Under the pieces are notes generated by a model. The model worked only from the letters and a program-made list of their open reading frames with translations, was not told where the DNA came from and ran no database searches. A program made the translations under genes and the position numbers. A DNA stretch of 64,000 bases. It comes from JAEUMG01 sp046349315. GTDB taxonomy: Bacteria > Pseudomonadota > Alphaproteobacteria > Rhizobiales > Aestuariivirgaceae. This document shows positions 8,177 through 17,270 of the stretch, in pieces; within the stretch, counting starts at the first letter, position 1, and each line of letters begins with the position of its first letter. The stretch is from assembly GCA_046349315.1 (NCBI GenBank), contig JAXMCQ010000015.1:1-64000 (forward strand), given 5' to 3'.

Positions 8177-10120
8177 CTACGCCCTGCGGTTTTGGCGATT
8201 ATCGATCAGGTCGGTCACCACGCTCGGATCGGCTAAGGTCGAGGTGTCGCCGAGATTGGAAAACTCATCCTCGGCGATCTTCCTCAGGATGCGGCGCATG
8301 ATCTTTCCCGACCGGGTCTTGGGCAGGCCCGGCGCGAACTGGATCTTGTCGGGACTCGCCAAGGGTCCGATCTCCTTCCTGACATGGGCGATGAGATCCT
8401 TCTTCAGATCCTCCGACCAGGTCTCGCCCGCCATCAAGGTCACGTAGCAGTAGATGCCCTGGCCCTTGATGTCGTGTGGATAGCCGACGACGGCGGCTTC
8501 GGAGACCTTGGGATGCGCGACGAGTGCCGATTCAACTTCCGCCGTGCCAAGCCGGTGGCCCGAAACATTGATCACGTCATCGACGCGGCCGGTGATCCAG
8601 TAATAGCCGTCCTTGTCGCGCCGGCAGCCGTCGCCGGTGAAATACATGCCCTTATAGGCCGAGAAGTAAGTCTGGACGAACCGATCATGGTCGCCATAGA
8701 CGGTGCGCATCTGGCCCGGCCATGAATCGAGAATGACGAGATTGCCAGATGCCTCGCCCTCAAGAATCGCCCCCTTGTCGTCGACCAGAGCCGGCTGGCA
8801 ACCGAAGAAGGGCCGCGTCGCCGAGCCGGGCTTGAGCTTGGTTGCGCCCGGCAACGGCGTGATGAGAATGCCGCCGGTTTCGGTCTGCCACCAAGTATCA
8901 ACGATCGGGCAGCGATCGTCGCCGACGACGCGATGATACCATTCCCAGGCTTCCGGGTTGATCGGCTCGCCAACGCTGCCGAGGAGGCGCAGTGACTTGC
9001 GCGAGGTTCGCTTCACCGGATCTTCGCCCGCACCCATGAGCGCGCGAATGGCGGTCGGCGCGGTATAGAAAATGTTGACCTTGTGCTTGTCGATGACTTC
9101 CCAGAAGCGCGAATTGGTCGGGTAATTGGGAACGCCCTCGAACATCAAGGTCGTCGCGCCATTGGCGAGCGGGCCATAGACGATATAGCTGTGGCCGGTA
9201 ACCCAACCCACATCGGCCGTGCACCAATAGATGTCGCCGTCGTGATAGTCGAAGACGGTCTGATGCGTCATCGCGGCATAGACGAGATAGCCGCCGGTCG
9301 TATGCAGCACGCCCTTGGGCTTGCCGGTCGAGCCTGACGTATAAAGGATGAAGAGGGGATCCTCGGCCTTCATCTTCTCGGGCTTACAGTCGGCTGAAAC
9401 CGTGGCCGCTTCCTCGTGATACCAAACGTCGCGGCCCTGCTGCATCGCCACGGCACCGCCGGTGCGGCGCACGACGATCACCTTCTCATTGCCGGCGCAG
9501 CGCTTGAGCGCCTCATCGGTATTGGCCTTCAGCGGCACCTTCTTGCCACCGCGCAAGCCTTCATCCGCCGTGATGATGAGTTTCGAATCGCAATCATTGA
9601 TGCGGCCGGCCAGCGAATCGGGCGAGAAGCCGCCAAAGACCACGGAATGGACGGCGCCGATGCGCGCGCAGGCGAGCATCGCGTAAGCCGCTTCCGGAAT
9701 CATCGGCATGTAGATGGTGACGCGGTCGCCCTTCTTGGCGCCGTTCTTCTTCAAGACATTGGCGAAGCGGCAGACCTGCTCGTAGAGTTCGTTATAGGTG
9801 ATCTTCTTGTCGTAATAGGGATCGTCGCCCTCCCAGATGATCGCCGTCTGGTTACCGCGCTTCTTCAAATGCCGGTCGATGCAATTGACCGAGACATTGA
9901 GGATGCCATCCTCGAACCACTTGATCGAGACATCGTCATACGCAAACGAGGTCTTCTTGATCTTGGTCGGCGTCTTGAACCAATCGATGCGCTTTGCCTG
10001 CTTGGCCCAGAATTTCTCCGGCGACTTCACCGATTCGGCATAGAGCTTCTTGTATTCGGCATCGTCGACATAGGCGCGCTTCTTCCACTGCGCCGGAACG
10101 GCGTAGACTTTATCGGACAT
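8177..10120 (-). CDS. acs: Acetyl-CoA synthetase (AMP-forming)
   Basis: A 647-residue enzyme, the usual Acs length, that activates acetate to acetyl-CoA through acetyl-AMP. The ATP-binding loop YTSGSTGKPKG, the motif WWQTETGG and the C-terminal LPKTRSGKIMRR, with the lysine normally controlled by acetylation, are all present. The N-terminal ACAS domain is complete. The ATG at 10120 is well supported by family alignment (MSDKVYAVPAQW). It appears to be a single-gene transcript, converging on nothing immediately downstream. Confidence 0.98.
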   Translation of the reverse strand: MSDKVYAVPAQWKKRAYVDDAEYKKLYAESVKSPEKFWAKQAKRIDWFKTPTKIKKTSFAYDDVSIKWFEDGILNVSVNCIDRHLKKRGNQTAIIWEGDDPYYDKKITYNELYEQVCRFANVLKKNGAKKGDRVTIYMPMIPEAAYAMLACARIGAVHSVVFGGFSPDSLAGRINDCDSKLIITADEGLRGGKKVPLKANTDEALKRCAGNEKVIVVRRTGGAVAMQQGRDVWYHEEAATVSADCKPEKMKAEDPLFILYTSGSTGKPKGVLHTTGGYLVYAAMTHQTVFDYHDGDIYWCTADVGWVTGHSYIVYGPLANGATTLMFEGVPNYPTNSRFWEVIDKHKVNIFYTAPTAIRALMGAGEDPVKRTSRKSLRLLGSVGEPINPEAWEWYHRVVGDDRCPIVDTWWQTETGGILITPLPGATKLKPGSATRPFFGCQPALVDDKGAILEGEASGNLVILDSWPGQMRTVYGDHDRFVQTYFSAYKGMYFTGDGCRRDKDGYYWITGRVDDVINVSGHRLGTAEVESALVAHPKVSEAAVVGYPHDIKGQGIYCYVTLMAGETWSEDLKKDLIAHVRKEIGPLASPDKIQFAPGLPKTRSGKIMRRILRKIAEDEFSNLGDTSTLADPSVVTDLIDNRQNRRA

Positions 10121-10246
10121 CGGACAGGCCTCCCAAACTCACCCTGCGCGGCGCTCTAGCAGGCTAGGGCCGCGATCTTCAATTAGACCAGAGTCTGACA
10201 TGGTTTGAAGGGCGCCGCCAAGAGTGAGAGCGCCACAGAGGCCCAC

Positions 10247-11197
10247 TCAACTTGCAAGCGGCGCCATGCCGTCGATCGCAGGTGTGGCGTCCCGATTGCG
10301 GGCAAATTGTCGCGGTGAGACGCCCATGACCCGCCTGAACGCCGCGCTAAAGGCGCTTTCCGATTCATAGCCGAGCGCCGATGCAACCACGCCGATTGGA
10401 TCATCGGAATTCGCCAACCGGTCGCTGGCGAGCAGCATGCGCCAGCGCGACAGATAGTCGATCGGAGACGCACCGACCTTTTGCTTGAATCGCTCGGCGA
10501 AGCTTGACCGCGACATGCCGGCAAAGCTTGCCAGTTCCTGGAGCGTCCATCGATGTGCCGGGTTGCCGTGCATGGCGGTGATCGCAGCGCCGATCTGCTT
10601 GTCGGCCAGGGCCGAAAGCCAGCCGGCGCTCGCCGTGGCGGCGTCTCTCAGATGCAGGCGCAAGGCCTGAACCAGGATCATTTGCGCGAGATGCTGGATG
10701 ACGAGGACGCTGCCGGGCTGTGGCTCCCGCAATTCCTGCATCATGCGCTCGACCGACCAGCGCAGCGTTCCCTGGTCCATCTCGCGGGAGAGGTGCACGA
10801 CGGGCGGCAGGAGACCGAGCAGCATCCCGGCGCGGTCGCCGGAAAAATCAAACAGGCAACTGACCAGGAAAAATTCGCCGCCGCCCTCGTGGGTGGCGAT
10901 GCCGCCGCGGCGGACGGGTGGAAATATCTCGCGCGCATCGGTGGCCGGGAGCTTCAGATCGGTCGCGAGACGGAAGGGCCGGCCGCGCGGCAGAAGAAAG
11001 CAATCGCCGGTCTCAAGCTTCACCGGTTGCTTGACGCCCTCGACGGCAAGCCAGCAAGTGCCGGTGACGACGGCGCCGCTCTTGATACTTTGCGGTGATC
11101 CCTTGAATTGGATTGCCCAGTCGCCGGCCGCGTCGAAGCCCGCCGACAGGTAATTGCGCGGCTTCAGCAGCGAAAGGACATCGGACAAGGGATCCAT
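10247..11197 (-). CDS. AraC-family transcriptional regulator
   Basis: A 316-residue protein with an N-terminal cupin-type sensor domain of the AraC_binding_2/6 kind (DCFLLPRGRPFRL) and a C-terminal AraC double HTH (WTLQELASFAGMSRSSFAERFK; IGVVASALGYESESAFSAAFRR). The start at 11197 (MDPLSDVLSLLKPR) matches relatives; a frame extending to 11458 overlaps the divergent gene. This subfamily typically controls an adjacent oxidoreductase or epimerase, here the divergent gene at 11322, with 124 bases between the two starts. Confidence 0.9.
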   Translation of the reverse strand: MDPLSDVLSLLKPRNYLSAGFDAAGDWAIQFKGSPQSIKSGAVVTGTCWLAVEGVKQPVKLETGDCFLLPRGRPFRLATDLKLPATDAREIFPPVRRGGIATHEGGGEFFLVSCLFDFSGDRAGMLLGLLPPVVHLSREMDQGTLRWSVERMMQELREPQPGSVLVIQHLAQMILVQALRLHLRDAATASAGWLSALADKQIGAAITAMHGNPAHRWTLQELASFAGMSRSSFAERFKQKVGASPIDYLSRWRMLLASDRLANSDDPIGVVASALGYESESAFSAAFRRVMGVSPRQFARNRDATPAIDGMAPLAS

Positions 11198-11321
11198 GGA
11201 AATTCCGGACGATCGCGAAGAAATTGCGGACGCTACAGCATAGATCGTCTTTCTCCGATCACCTATCTCCATGGCAACTGGCCGCGTCTGCGGCCGCGAC
11301 ATGAAACGAGGAAATTCTGCG

Positions 11322-12218
11322 ATGCGTGTCTTCGTGACGGGCGCGACCGGCTTTGTGGGCTCGGGCGTTGTCCAGGAACTCTTGATGGTGGGCCATGAGG
11401 TTACGGGCCTTGCGCGCAGCGATGCCGGTGCTGCAGCGCTCGCTGCAGCGGGGGCCAAGGTCCATCGCGGCGACCTTGCCGATCTCGAGAGCCTCAGGCG
11501 CGGCGCGGCAGACGCTGAGGCGGTGATTCACACGGCCTTCAATCATGATTTCTCGAAGTTCAAGGAGAATTGCGAGGCGGATCGCCGGGTGATCGAGGCA
11601 CTGGGTTCGGCATTGGCCGGATCATCGCGCCGGCTAATCGTCACCTCGGGCACCGGGCTCCTTGCTCAAGGCCGGCTCGCAACCGAAGCGGATGTCCCCT
11701 TATCCAACGCCGATGCGATCCCGCGCGTTGCGACCGAGGAGGCGGCTGCAGCCGCGGGGGCACGCGGCATCAACGTTTCCATCGTGCGCTTGCCACCGTC
11801 CGTCCATGGCGACGGCGATCATGGTTTCGTGCCCATGCTGATCGGCATGGCACGTGAGAAAGGCGTATCGGGTTATGTCGGCCAAGGACAGAATCGCTGG
11901 CCGGCGGTGCATCGCTCCGATGCGGCGCGGCTCTACAGGCTCGTTCTCGAAGCCGGCCCCTTAGAAGGCCGTTATCACGCAGTAGCAGAAGAGGGTGTTG
12001 TCTTTCGCGACATAGCAACCGTCATCGGGCGCCGTCTCGATCTGCCGGTCAAAGGTCTCGCACGCGAAGAGGCCGCGACGCATTTCGGCTGGTTTGCACA
12101 TTTCGCCCAACTCGATGCGCCGGCATCGAGCGCCAGGACGCGAGAGCTTCTCGAGTGGAAGCCTAATGGCCCGGGCCTGATCGCCGATCTCGACCGAGCG
12201 GCCTATTTCACGCGGTGA
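11322..12218 (+). CDS. NAD(P)-dependent epimerase/dehydratase family protein
   Basis: A 298-residue extended-SDR protein beginning MRVFVTGATGFVGSG, the dinucleotide-binding glycine motif. GAKVHRGDLADLESL follows the pattern of atypical SDRs that act on small substrates. The catalytic YxxxK is not obvious, which is frequent in this subgroup. The ATG at 11322 has the purine-rich ACGAGGAAA upstream. Likely target of the divergent AraC regulator (inference). Confidence 0.85.
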   Translation: MRVFVTGATGFVGSGVVQELLMVGHEVTGLARSDAGAAALAAAGAKVHRGDLADLESLRRGAADAEAVIHTAFNHDFSKFKENCEADRRVIEALGSALAGSSRRLIVTSGTGLLAQGRLATEADVPLSNADAIPRVATEEAAAAAGARGINVSIVRLPPSVHGDGDHGFVPMLIGMAREKGVSGYVGQGQNRWPAVHRSDAARLYRLVLEAGPLEGRYHAVAEEGVVFRDIATVIGRRLDLPVKGLAREEAATHFGWFAHFAQLDAPASSARTRELLEWKPNGPGLIADLDRAAYFTR

Positions 12219-12308
12219 TCGATCTGCGCCACAGGGGGAGAGATGCAGTGAGGGCATAGGCTCCCCGACTTGAGCGCTGAAGCCAAGACGGCTATCGGTC
12301 GCTCCTGC

Positions 12309-13190
12309 ATGTCTCCCACCCATCTCATCTGGTTCATCACGCTCGGCTGTTTCTGGGGCCTGTCGCCGTCGCTCTATAAATTGATGGGCGAGGCGGGCCT
12401 GCCGATTTCGCAGATCATCACTTTCACCGGTTTCGGCGTGGCATTGGGCATGGGCGCGATCCCCTTGCTGCGCACCGGGCGAATCATCGTGAGCCGGCAG
12501 GTGGCGTTCTTCACTTTCGTCTGCGCGATCCTGATGAACATTCCCTTCACATTGAGTCTGCTGTTCTCGCGGCATGTAGCGGCGACCGAATATGCATTGA
12601 TCGCGTCGACGGCACCGTTCTGGAACTATTTCGTGGCGCTCGCGACGAAGCGCGAGAATGCCAGCGGTCGGCGGTTCCTGGCGGTCGGCGTCGGCTTTGT
12701 TTCGAGCGCGGTGCTCATCATTTCGCGCGGCGCCTTCACCGGCGACATTTCCTTGTGGGTGATCGGCTGCTTCATCGTGCCGGTGGTCTATTGCGCGTAT
12801 AATTGGTTTGCGGCGCGCTACTGGCCGACCGGTGGCGACATCATGGTGATCGGCACGATGGAATCATTGTTCTGCGGCTTGATCGGCATTCCCTTCATGC
12901 TCTATTTCGCGCCACCCTGGGGCGAGACGGCACTGCCGCTCAACGCCTATTGGTGGGCGCTCATCGCCACCGCCATGTGGACGATCGAGCGCATCGCCTT
13001 CTTCAGCCTGATCCGCGATAGGGGCGCGGTCTATACGATCCAGGCGATCTATGTATCGACGCCGGCGGCGGTCTTGTGGGCGATCATGATCTTTGGCGGC
13101 GGCACGGATATCTGGCTGTGGACGAGTCTGGCGATCCTGATGTTCGCGCTCTATCTCAATAATAGCGGGCGACTCGCAAAGGCCGCCTGA
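12309..13190 (+). CDS. DMT/EamA-family membrane transporter
   Basis: About 293 residues with ten hydrophobic segments and two EamA-like halves; the first half begins LIWFITLGCFWGLSPSLYKL. Members export amino acids, nucleotides or other small metabolites across the inner membrane, and the substrate is unknown. The start is uncertain: ATG at 12309 begins just before the first helix, while a TTG at 12270 would add 13 residues; neither has a clear ribosome-binding site. Confidence 0.8.
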   Translation: MSPTHLIWFITLGCFWGLSPSLYKLMGEAGLPISQIITFTGFGVALGMGAIPLLRTGRIIVSRQVAFFTFVCAILMNIPFTLSLLFSRHVAATEYALIASTAPFWNYFVALATKRENASGRRFLAVGVGFVSSAVLIISRGAFTGDISLWVIGCFIVPVVYCAYNWFAARYWPTGGDIMVIGTMESLFCGLIGIPFMLYFAPPWGETALPLNAYWWALIATAMWTIERIAFFSLIRDRGAVYTIQAIYVSTPAAVLWAIMIFGGGTDIWLWTSLAILMFALYLNNSGRLAKAA

Positions 13191-13209
13191 CGAGCGGAGA
13201 GGGACGGAA

Positions 13210-14850
13210 CTGGCTGACACACCACCAAATCCGGCAAGCCCGGCCCAGGCGCGCATTGTCGGCATCGCTTCGGCGATCTGGGCCGTGTCGATCTTCCTCA
13301 GCCGCGTCATGGGCCTGGTACGCGAGCAGATCATCGGCCGCACGCTCGGTGCAAGCCGGGAAGCCGACCTCTATTTCGCAAGCTTCACGTTGCCGGATTT
13401 CCTGAACTACCTTTTGGCGGCGGGGGCGCTATCGATCGTCTTCATCCCGATCTTTCTCAGCTACCGGCAGCGCGGCGAGGATGATCGCGGCTGGCAAGCC
13501 TTCAGCGTCATTGCGAATTTCATACTGATCGTCGGCAGCATCGCCATTGCGCTCGCCATGGTCTTTGCACGGCCGCTCACCGGCGTCGTGGCGCCTGGTT
13601 TTACGCAGCCGGAAGAAGTCGACACATTGGTACGGCTCATGCGCATCGTATTGCCGGCGCAGATCTTCCATGTGATCGGCGGATTGCTCTCGGCGGTGCT
13701 GCAGGCACAGGACCGGCACTTCCTCCCGGCGATGGCGCCGCTTGTCTATTCGGCGGCCATCATCATCGGCGGCCTGGTCGGCGCTCATCTCGGTATGGGA
13801 GCCGACGGCTTTGCCTGGGGTGTGTTGGCCGGATCGATCCTCGGCCCCTTCGGCCTGCCGCTGTATGGCTGTCTCAAGACGCATATGCGGTGGCATCCGC
13901 TGCTCTCGCTGCGAAATCCCGATCTGCGGCGCTATCTCTATCTGTCGGCGCCGATCATGGTCGGCTTTTCGATCGTGGTGGTCGATGAATGGATCATCAA
14001 GAACCAGGCATCTTTCCTGGCCGAAGGTGCATTGTCGCATCTGCAATATGCACGAACCTTGATGAAGGTGCCGATCGGGGTGTTCGGCATGGCGGTCGGG
14101 GTTGGCGCCTATCCGACGATCAGCCGCATGGTTGCAGCGGGAAGTGTGGCGGAAGCCTATGGCGTGCTGCGCCATGCCGTGCGGATCGTCCTGGTCGCGA
14201 CATTCGCGGCCCAGGTGTGCCTGACCTTGGCTGGCTTCGAGATCGTCTACCTGATCTGGGGCGCGTTCGGCAGCCGGTTCAGCATTGATGATGCGCAAGC
14301 CACCGCGACGGCCCTCGTCTTTCTGTGCCTCGGCCTTGCCGGCTGGGCAACGCAGACGGTGATCAGCCGCGGCTTCTATGCGCTGGGCCGCACATGGTTG
14401 CCGACCATCGTCGGCACATTGGTCACCGGCATCGTCGTACCGCTCTATATCGCCATGCGTGAATATGGGGGTGCGACGGGGCTGGCAATCGCCAGTTCGG
14501 TGGCGATCCTCGTTTATGTCTTAGTACTTGGATGGCTGCAGCATCGCCATTTCGAACGTGAGGCGAAAGAGCGGGGCACCCATCTCGACAAGGCCCAGGG
14601 CATGCTCGATGCGGCAGTCAGACTGGGCCTGGCGGCCGGTGTCGCGATCGGCATCGGGCTCTTGTTGCGCAGTCTCATGCTGCCATTCCTTCCGGGCATG
14701 GAGATCTTGATACTTCTAGCGCGCGCGGCGCTGTTGTGTGCCGTGGGGACAGGGATCTACGTGTTACTCGCCTGGCTTTTAGGTGTTGCCGAAATCGGCG
14801 AGCTGTGGCGGATGATCCTGCGCAGGATCAGGCGGCAACCGGCGCAGTAA
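13210..14850 (+). CDS. murJ: Lipid II flippase MurJ
   Basis: MurJ flips the peptidoglycan precursor lipid II across the inner membrane. The protein has about 14 hydrophobic segments and the family signature SRVMGLVREQIIGRTLGA at its N-terminus. The first canonical start in frame is a GTG at 13285, but it falls inside helix 1 and would cut off RIVGIASAIWAV, which matches other MurJ proteins. A CTG at 13210 is preceded by GAGAGGGA with good spacing and gives the expected N-terminus (546 residues). I therefore prefer 13210, but the start codon needs proof. Confidence 0.9.
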   Translation: MADTPPNPASPAQARIVGIASAIWAVSIFLSRVMGLVREQIIGRTLGASREADLYFASFTLPDFLNYLLAAGALSIVFIPIFLSYRQRGEDDRGWQAFSVIANFILIVGSIAIALAMVFARPLTGVVAPGFTQPEEVDTLVRLMRIVLPAQIFHVIGGLLSAVLQAQDRHFLPAMAPLVYSAAIIIGGLVGAHLGMGADGFAWGVLAGSILGPFGLPLYGCLKTHMRWHPLLSLRNPDLRRYLYLSAPIMVGFSIVVVDEWIIKNQASFLAEGALSHLQYARTLMKVPIGVFGMAVGVGAYPTISRMVAAGSVAEAYGVLRHAVRIVLVATFAAQVCLTLAGFEIVYLIWGAFGSRFSIDDAQATATALVFLCLGLAGWATQTVISRGFYALGRTWLPTIVGTLVTGIVVPLYIAMREYGGATGLAIASSVAILVYVLVLGWLQHRHFEREAKERGTHLDKAQGMLDAAVRLGLAAGVAIGIGLLLRSLMLPFLPGMEILILLARAALLCAVGTGIYVLLAWLLGVAEIGELWRMILRRIRRQPAQ

Positions 14851-14857
14851 CGGAAAT

Positions 14858-15517
14858 TCAGAACGCCAGGATCCACACCGCGCCCTGTTTGATCTCGGCG
14901 TCTTCGAGGTCACGGGTGACGGGGACGGAGTAAGTAGCGAGCTGCGTGAGACTGTGTTTCGGCAAGTAGGTGCGGCCGGGATCGCCGATCAAGATGCGCG
15001 TGCCACGCCGTTGCGCGATTTTCAGCCAATCGAGCAAGCGGGCGGCGAGCGATTGCTCGTAGAAGAGATCGCCGACAAGGATTACATCGCAGTCGGGAGC
15101 TTCGGCACCGAGAAGATCATCGGTGGTGATCGAGAGCGAAACACCATTCAGCGTCGCGTTGAGCGCGATGGCGGCCGCTGAAAAATCATCGATGTCGGCG
15201 GCGAGCGCACTGGATGCGCCGGCCTTCATTACGGCAATGGCGACGAGGCCCGAGCCCGAGGCGAGATCGATGACATGCTTGGCGCGGACGGTTTCGGGAT
15301 GATCGAGAATATAGCGCGAAAGCGCCTGGCCGCCCGCCCAGGCAAAGGCCCAGAATGGCGGCGGCAATCCGATTTCACCGAGTTCCTCCTCAGTCTTCTG
15401 CCAGAGTGGCACGGCTTCGGTGGCGAGATGAAGTAACACTTCCGGCACGAGCGGCGGCGCGAGGATCGCGGTGTTGGAAAGGATGAACTCGCGTCGCGAA
15501 GTCTCTGTCTTTGTCAT
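14858..15517 (-). CDS. ETF-beta-type lysine methyltransferase (METTL20-like)
   Basis: A 219-residue class I methyltransferase. Motif I is VIDLASGSGLVAIA and the post-II motif is GDLFYE, as in the METTL20/ETFB-KMT group, which methylates lysines of the electron-transfer flavoprotein beta subunit. The conserved FILSNT and PPPFWAFAWAGGQALSRY segments also match the alphaproteobacterial members. It is often annotated as an L11 methyltransferase, which it only resembles. The ATG at 15517 lies inside a dispersed palindromic repeat, so the promoter, the leader or the first codons were delivered or reshaped by that element. Confidence 0.82.
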   Translation of the reverse strand: MTKTETSRREFILSNTAILAPPLVPEVLLHLATEAVPLWQKTEEELGEIGLPPPFWAFAWAGGQALSRYILDHPETVRAKHVIDLASGSGLVAIAVMKAGASSALAADIDDFSAAAIALNATLNGVSLSITTDDLLGAEAPDCDVILVGDLFYEQSLAARLLDWLKIAQRRGTRILIGDPGRTYLPKHSLTQLATYSVPVTRDLEDAEIKQGAVWILAF

Positions 15518-15602
15518 GCCCGGACTTGTTCCGGGCATCCATGGCAAGGCCCATGCTGACGGAGCAATGGATTGCCGGGACAAGCCCGGCAATGACAAAA
15601 AT
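15509..15602. repeat. Palindromic intergenic repeat, type B (second copy)
   Basis: The left arm TTTGTCATGCCCGGACTTG with CCGGGCATCCAT and the right arm ATGGATTGCCGGGACAAG with GGCAATGACAAAA have the same layout as the repeat at 6019-6117. It sits between the EVE-domain gene and the methyltransferase gene and contains the latter's predicted start codon. Confidence 0.85.
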
Positions 15603-15642
15603 GGACACTTTCTTGCACGCCATCCTCTCCGAAGACGGGATG

Positions 15643-16059
15643 TTACTTCACCCCGCCCAGGTCGCAGACGAGTTTCCATTCGTCATCGGAGACGGGTTGG
15701 ACGGAAAGCCGTGAATTATTGACCAGCACCATCTTGGCCAAGCGCTTGTCGACCTTGATCTGATCGAGCGTTACGGGCTTGGGCACATCCTTCAGCGCTT
15801 TGATGTCGACGCATTCCCACGCGTCTTCCTTGGCGGTCGAGTCCTTGTGCGCGAGCTTGATGACCTCGACGATGCCGACGATCTCCTTGCCTTCGCCCGA
15901 GTGATAGAAGAAGCCCTGATCGCCGAGCTTCATGGCGCGCATGTTGTTGCGCGCCTGGTAATTGCGAACGCCCGTCCATTCCTCGCCCTTGGCGCCTTTC
16001 TTCTTCTGCTGCTCCCAGGACCATGTGTCGGGTTCGGATTTGAACAGCCAGTGCGCCAT
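15643..16059 (-). CDS. EVE domain-containing protein
   Basis: A 138-residue protein that is one complete EVE domain: MAHWLFKSEPDTWSW at the start, GVRNYQARNNMRAMKLGDQGFFYHS in the middle and VNNSRLSVQPVSDDEW at the end. The PUA-like EVE fold binds modified bases in DNA or RNA (as in thymocyte nuclear protein 1). The role in bacteria is open. It lies three bases after the YciI gene in the tsaD-gpsA-yciI operon. Confidence 0.93.
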   Translation of the reverse strand: MAHWLFKSEPDTWSWEQQKKKGAKGEEWTGVRNYQARNNMRAMKLGDQGFFYHSGEGKEIVGIVEVIKLAHKDSTAKEDAWECVDIKALKDVPKPVTLDQIKVDKRLAKMVLVNNSRLSVQPVSDDEWKLVCDLGGVK

Positions 16060-16062
16060 GGC

Positions 16063-16350
16063 TCAGGCCTCCGGATTCTTGAGGCCCCATTTCCAGGCCT
16101 TGATCTCGACCGAACCGAAGAGGCCGGCCTTGGCATAGGGGTCGGCCTTGGCCATGGCTGTCGCTTCGGCGCGATCAGCGGCTTCGACGATTACCATCGA
16201 GCCGATCGGGCTCCCCGAATCATCGGTGAAGGGGCCGGCCGCTTTCAGCTTGTTGCCCAGACTTTCGAGATAGGCGATGTGCTCGGGGCGCGATTTCATT
16301 CTCAAATCAAGCGAACCCGGCTTGTCGGTGCACAGCCATACGAAGAGCAT
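16063..16350 (-). CDS. YciI family protein
   Basis: A 95-residue ferredoxin-like protein of the YciI/YCII group. It starts MLFVWLCTDKPGSLDLR and contains RPEHIAYLESLG and DPYAKAGLFGSVEIKAW, the family pattern with its conserved His and Asp. The ATG at 16350 follows the gpsA stop by 11 bases; an ATG five codons earlier (16365) overlaps that stop. The function is unknown, though a relative is a dehalogenase-like fold. Position between gpsA and EVE is a familiar alphaproteobacterial arrangement. Confidence 0.88.
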   Translation of the reverse strand: MLFVWLCTDKPGSLDLRMKSRPEHIAYLESLGNKLKAAGPFTDDSGSPIGSMVIVEAADRAEATAMAKADPYAKAGLFGSVEIKAWKWGLKNPEA

Positions 16351-16361
16351 CTGATGTCCTT

Positions 16362-17270
16362 TCAATCTCGGATTTCGGCACGCACCGGGCGCGCCAGAAG
16401 ACGAGCAATTTCATCGTCGGGATTTGCGCCCGCGTCAATGATGGCGTGAACCGCCATGACGATCGGCATGTCGACATCGTGTTTCTTCGCCAACGTGGCG
16501 GCAATGGCGGCGGTGTGTGCGCCTTCGACGACGCCCCTGGCCTCGGCGAGCGCCTGCGCCACTGATTTGCCCTCGCCCAGCGCGCAGCCGAAAGAATAAT
16601 TGCGCGATTGCCGGCTCGAACAGGTGAGCAAGAGATCGCCGAGGCCCGACAGACCAGTCATGGTTTCGGGCTTGGCCCCAAGCTTGCGGCCGAAACGGGT
16701 GAGTTCGGCAAAGCCGCGCGCCGTCAAGGCGGCACGCGCGCTGTCGCCAAGGCCGCGGCCATCGCTCAAGCCCGCTGCAATCGCGAGCACGTTCTTGAGC
16801 GCGCCGGCGATCTCGACGCCAAGGACATCATCGGAGGCATAGACGCGGAAAAAGGGAAGGGTGAGAGCGGTTGCCCATTGTGTCGCTTCATCGAGCGTCG
16901 GCGCGGCGAGCGTCACGGCGGTGGGGAGGCGGCGCAGGACATCGGCGGCGAAGCTCGGGCCCGACAGGACAAAGGCGCGGGCGGTCGGGACAGTCGCGGC
17001 AACGACGTCATTGAGGAAGAGGCCGGTCGAGCGTTCGATGCCCTTGGCGGCGATGATGGCCGGAAGGCCTGGAGCCATGGCCGGCCCGAGGAGGGTCAGC
17101 ACCTCGCGGCAGGCCTGGGCCGGAACGGCGAGGATCACAGCATCGCAACTCGCAATCAGACCAGGATCAACGCCGCGGGACCAGGTCTTGATATCGTGAC
17201 CGGCTTCAGTGGCAACGAAAGCCAAGGCCCGGCCCCAGGCGCCTGTCCCGGCAATGGCGATGCGGCTCAT
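16362..17270 (-). CDS. gpsA: Glycerol-3-phosphate dehydrogenase [NAD(P)+]
   Basis: A 302-residue enzyme that reduces dihydroxyacetone phosphate to sn-glycerol-3-phosphate for phospholipid synthesis. The N-terminal IAIAGTGAWGRALA is the nucleotide-binding loop, AAKGIE and EIAGALKNVLAIAAG carry the catalytic lysines, and LSGLGDLLLTCSS is a family signature. The start at 17270 overlaps the tsaD stop (ATGA), giving translational coupling. Confidence 0.96.
   Translation of the reverse strand: MSRIAIAGTGAWGRALAFVATEAGHDIKTWSRGVDPGLIASCDAVILAVPAQACREVLTLLGPAMAPGLPAIIAAKGIERSTGLFLNDVVAATVPTARAFVLSGPSFAADVLRRLPTAVTLAAPTLDEATQWATALTLPFFRVYASDDVLGVEIAGALKNVLAIAAGLSDGRGLGDSARAALTARGFAELTRFGRKLGAKPETMTGLSGLGDLLLTCSSRQSRNYSFGCALGEGKSVAQALAEARGVVEGAHTAAIAATLAKKHDVDMPIVMAVHAIIDAGANPDDEIARLLARPVRAEIRD

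Noticed and set aside
7891..8301. Possible + strand gene between the L,D-transpeptidase and acs
   Set aside because: No ribosome-binding site, no domain, and its second half is antisense to acs.
9416..10159. Long open frame on the + strand opposite acs
   Set aside because: Antisense shadow of a GC-rich gene; acs is certain and the frame shows no family features.
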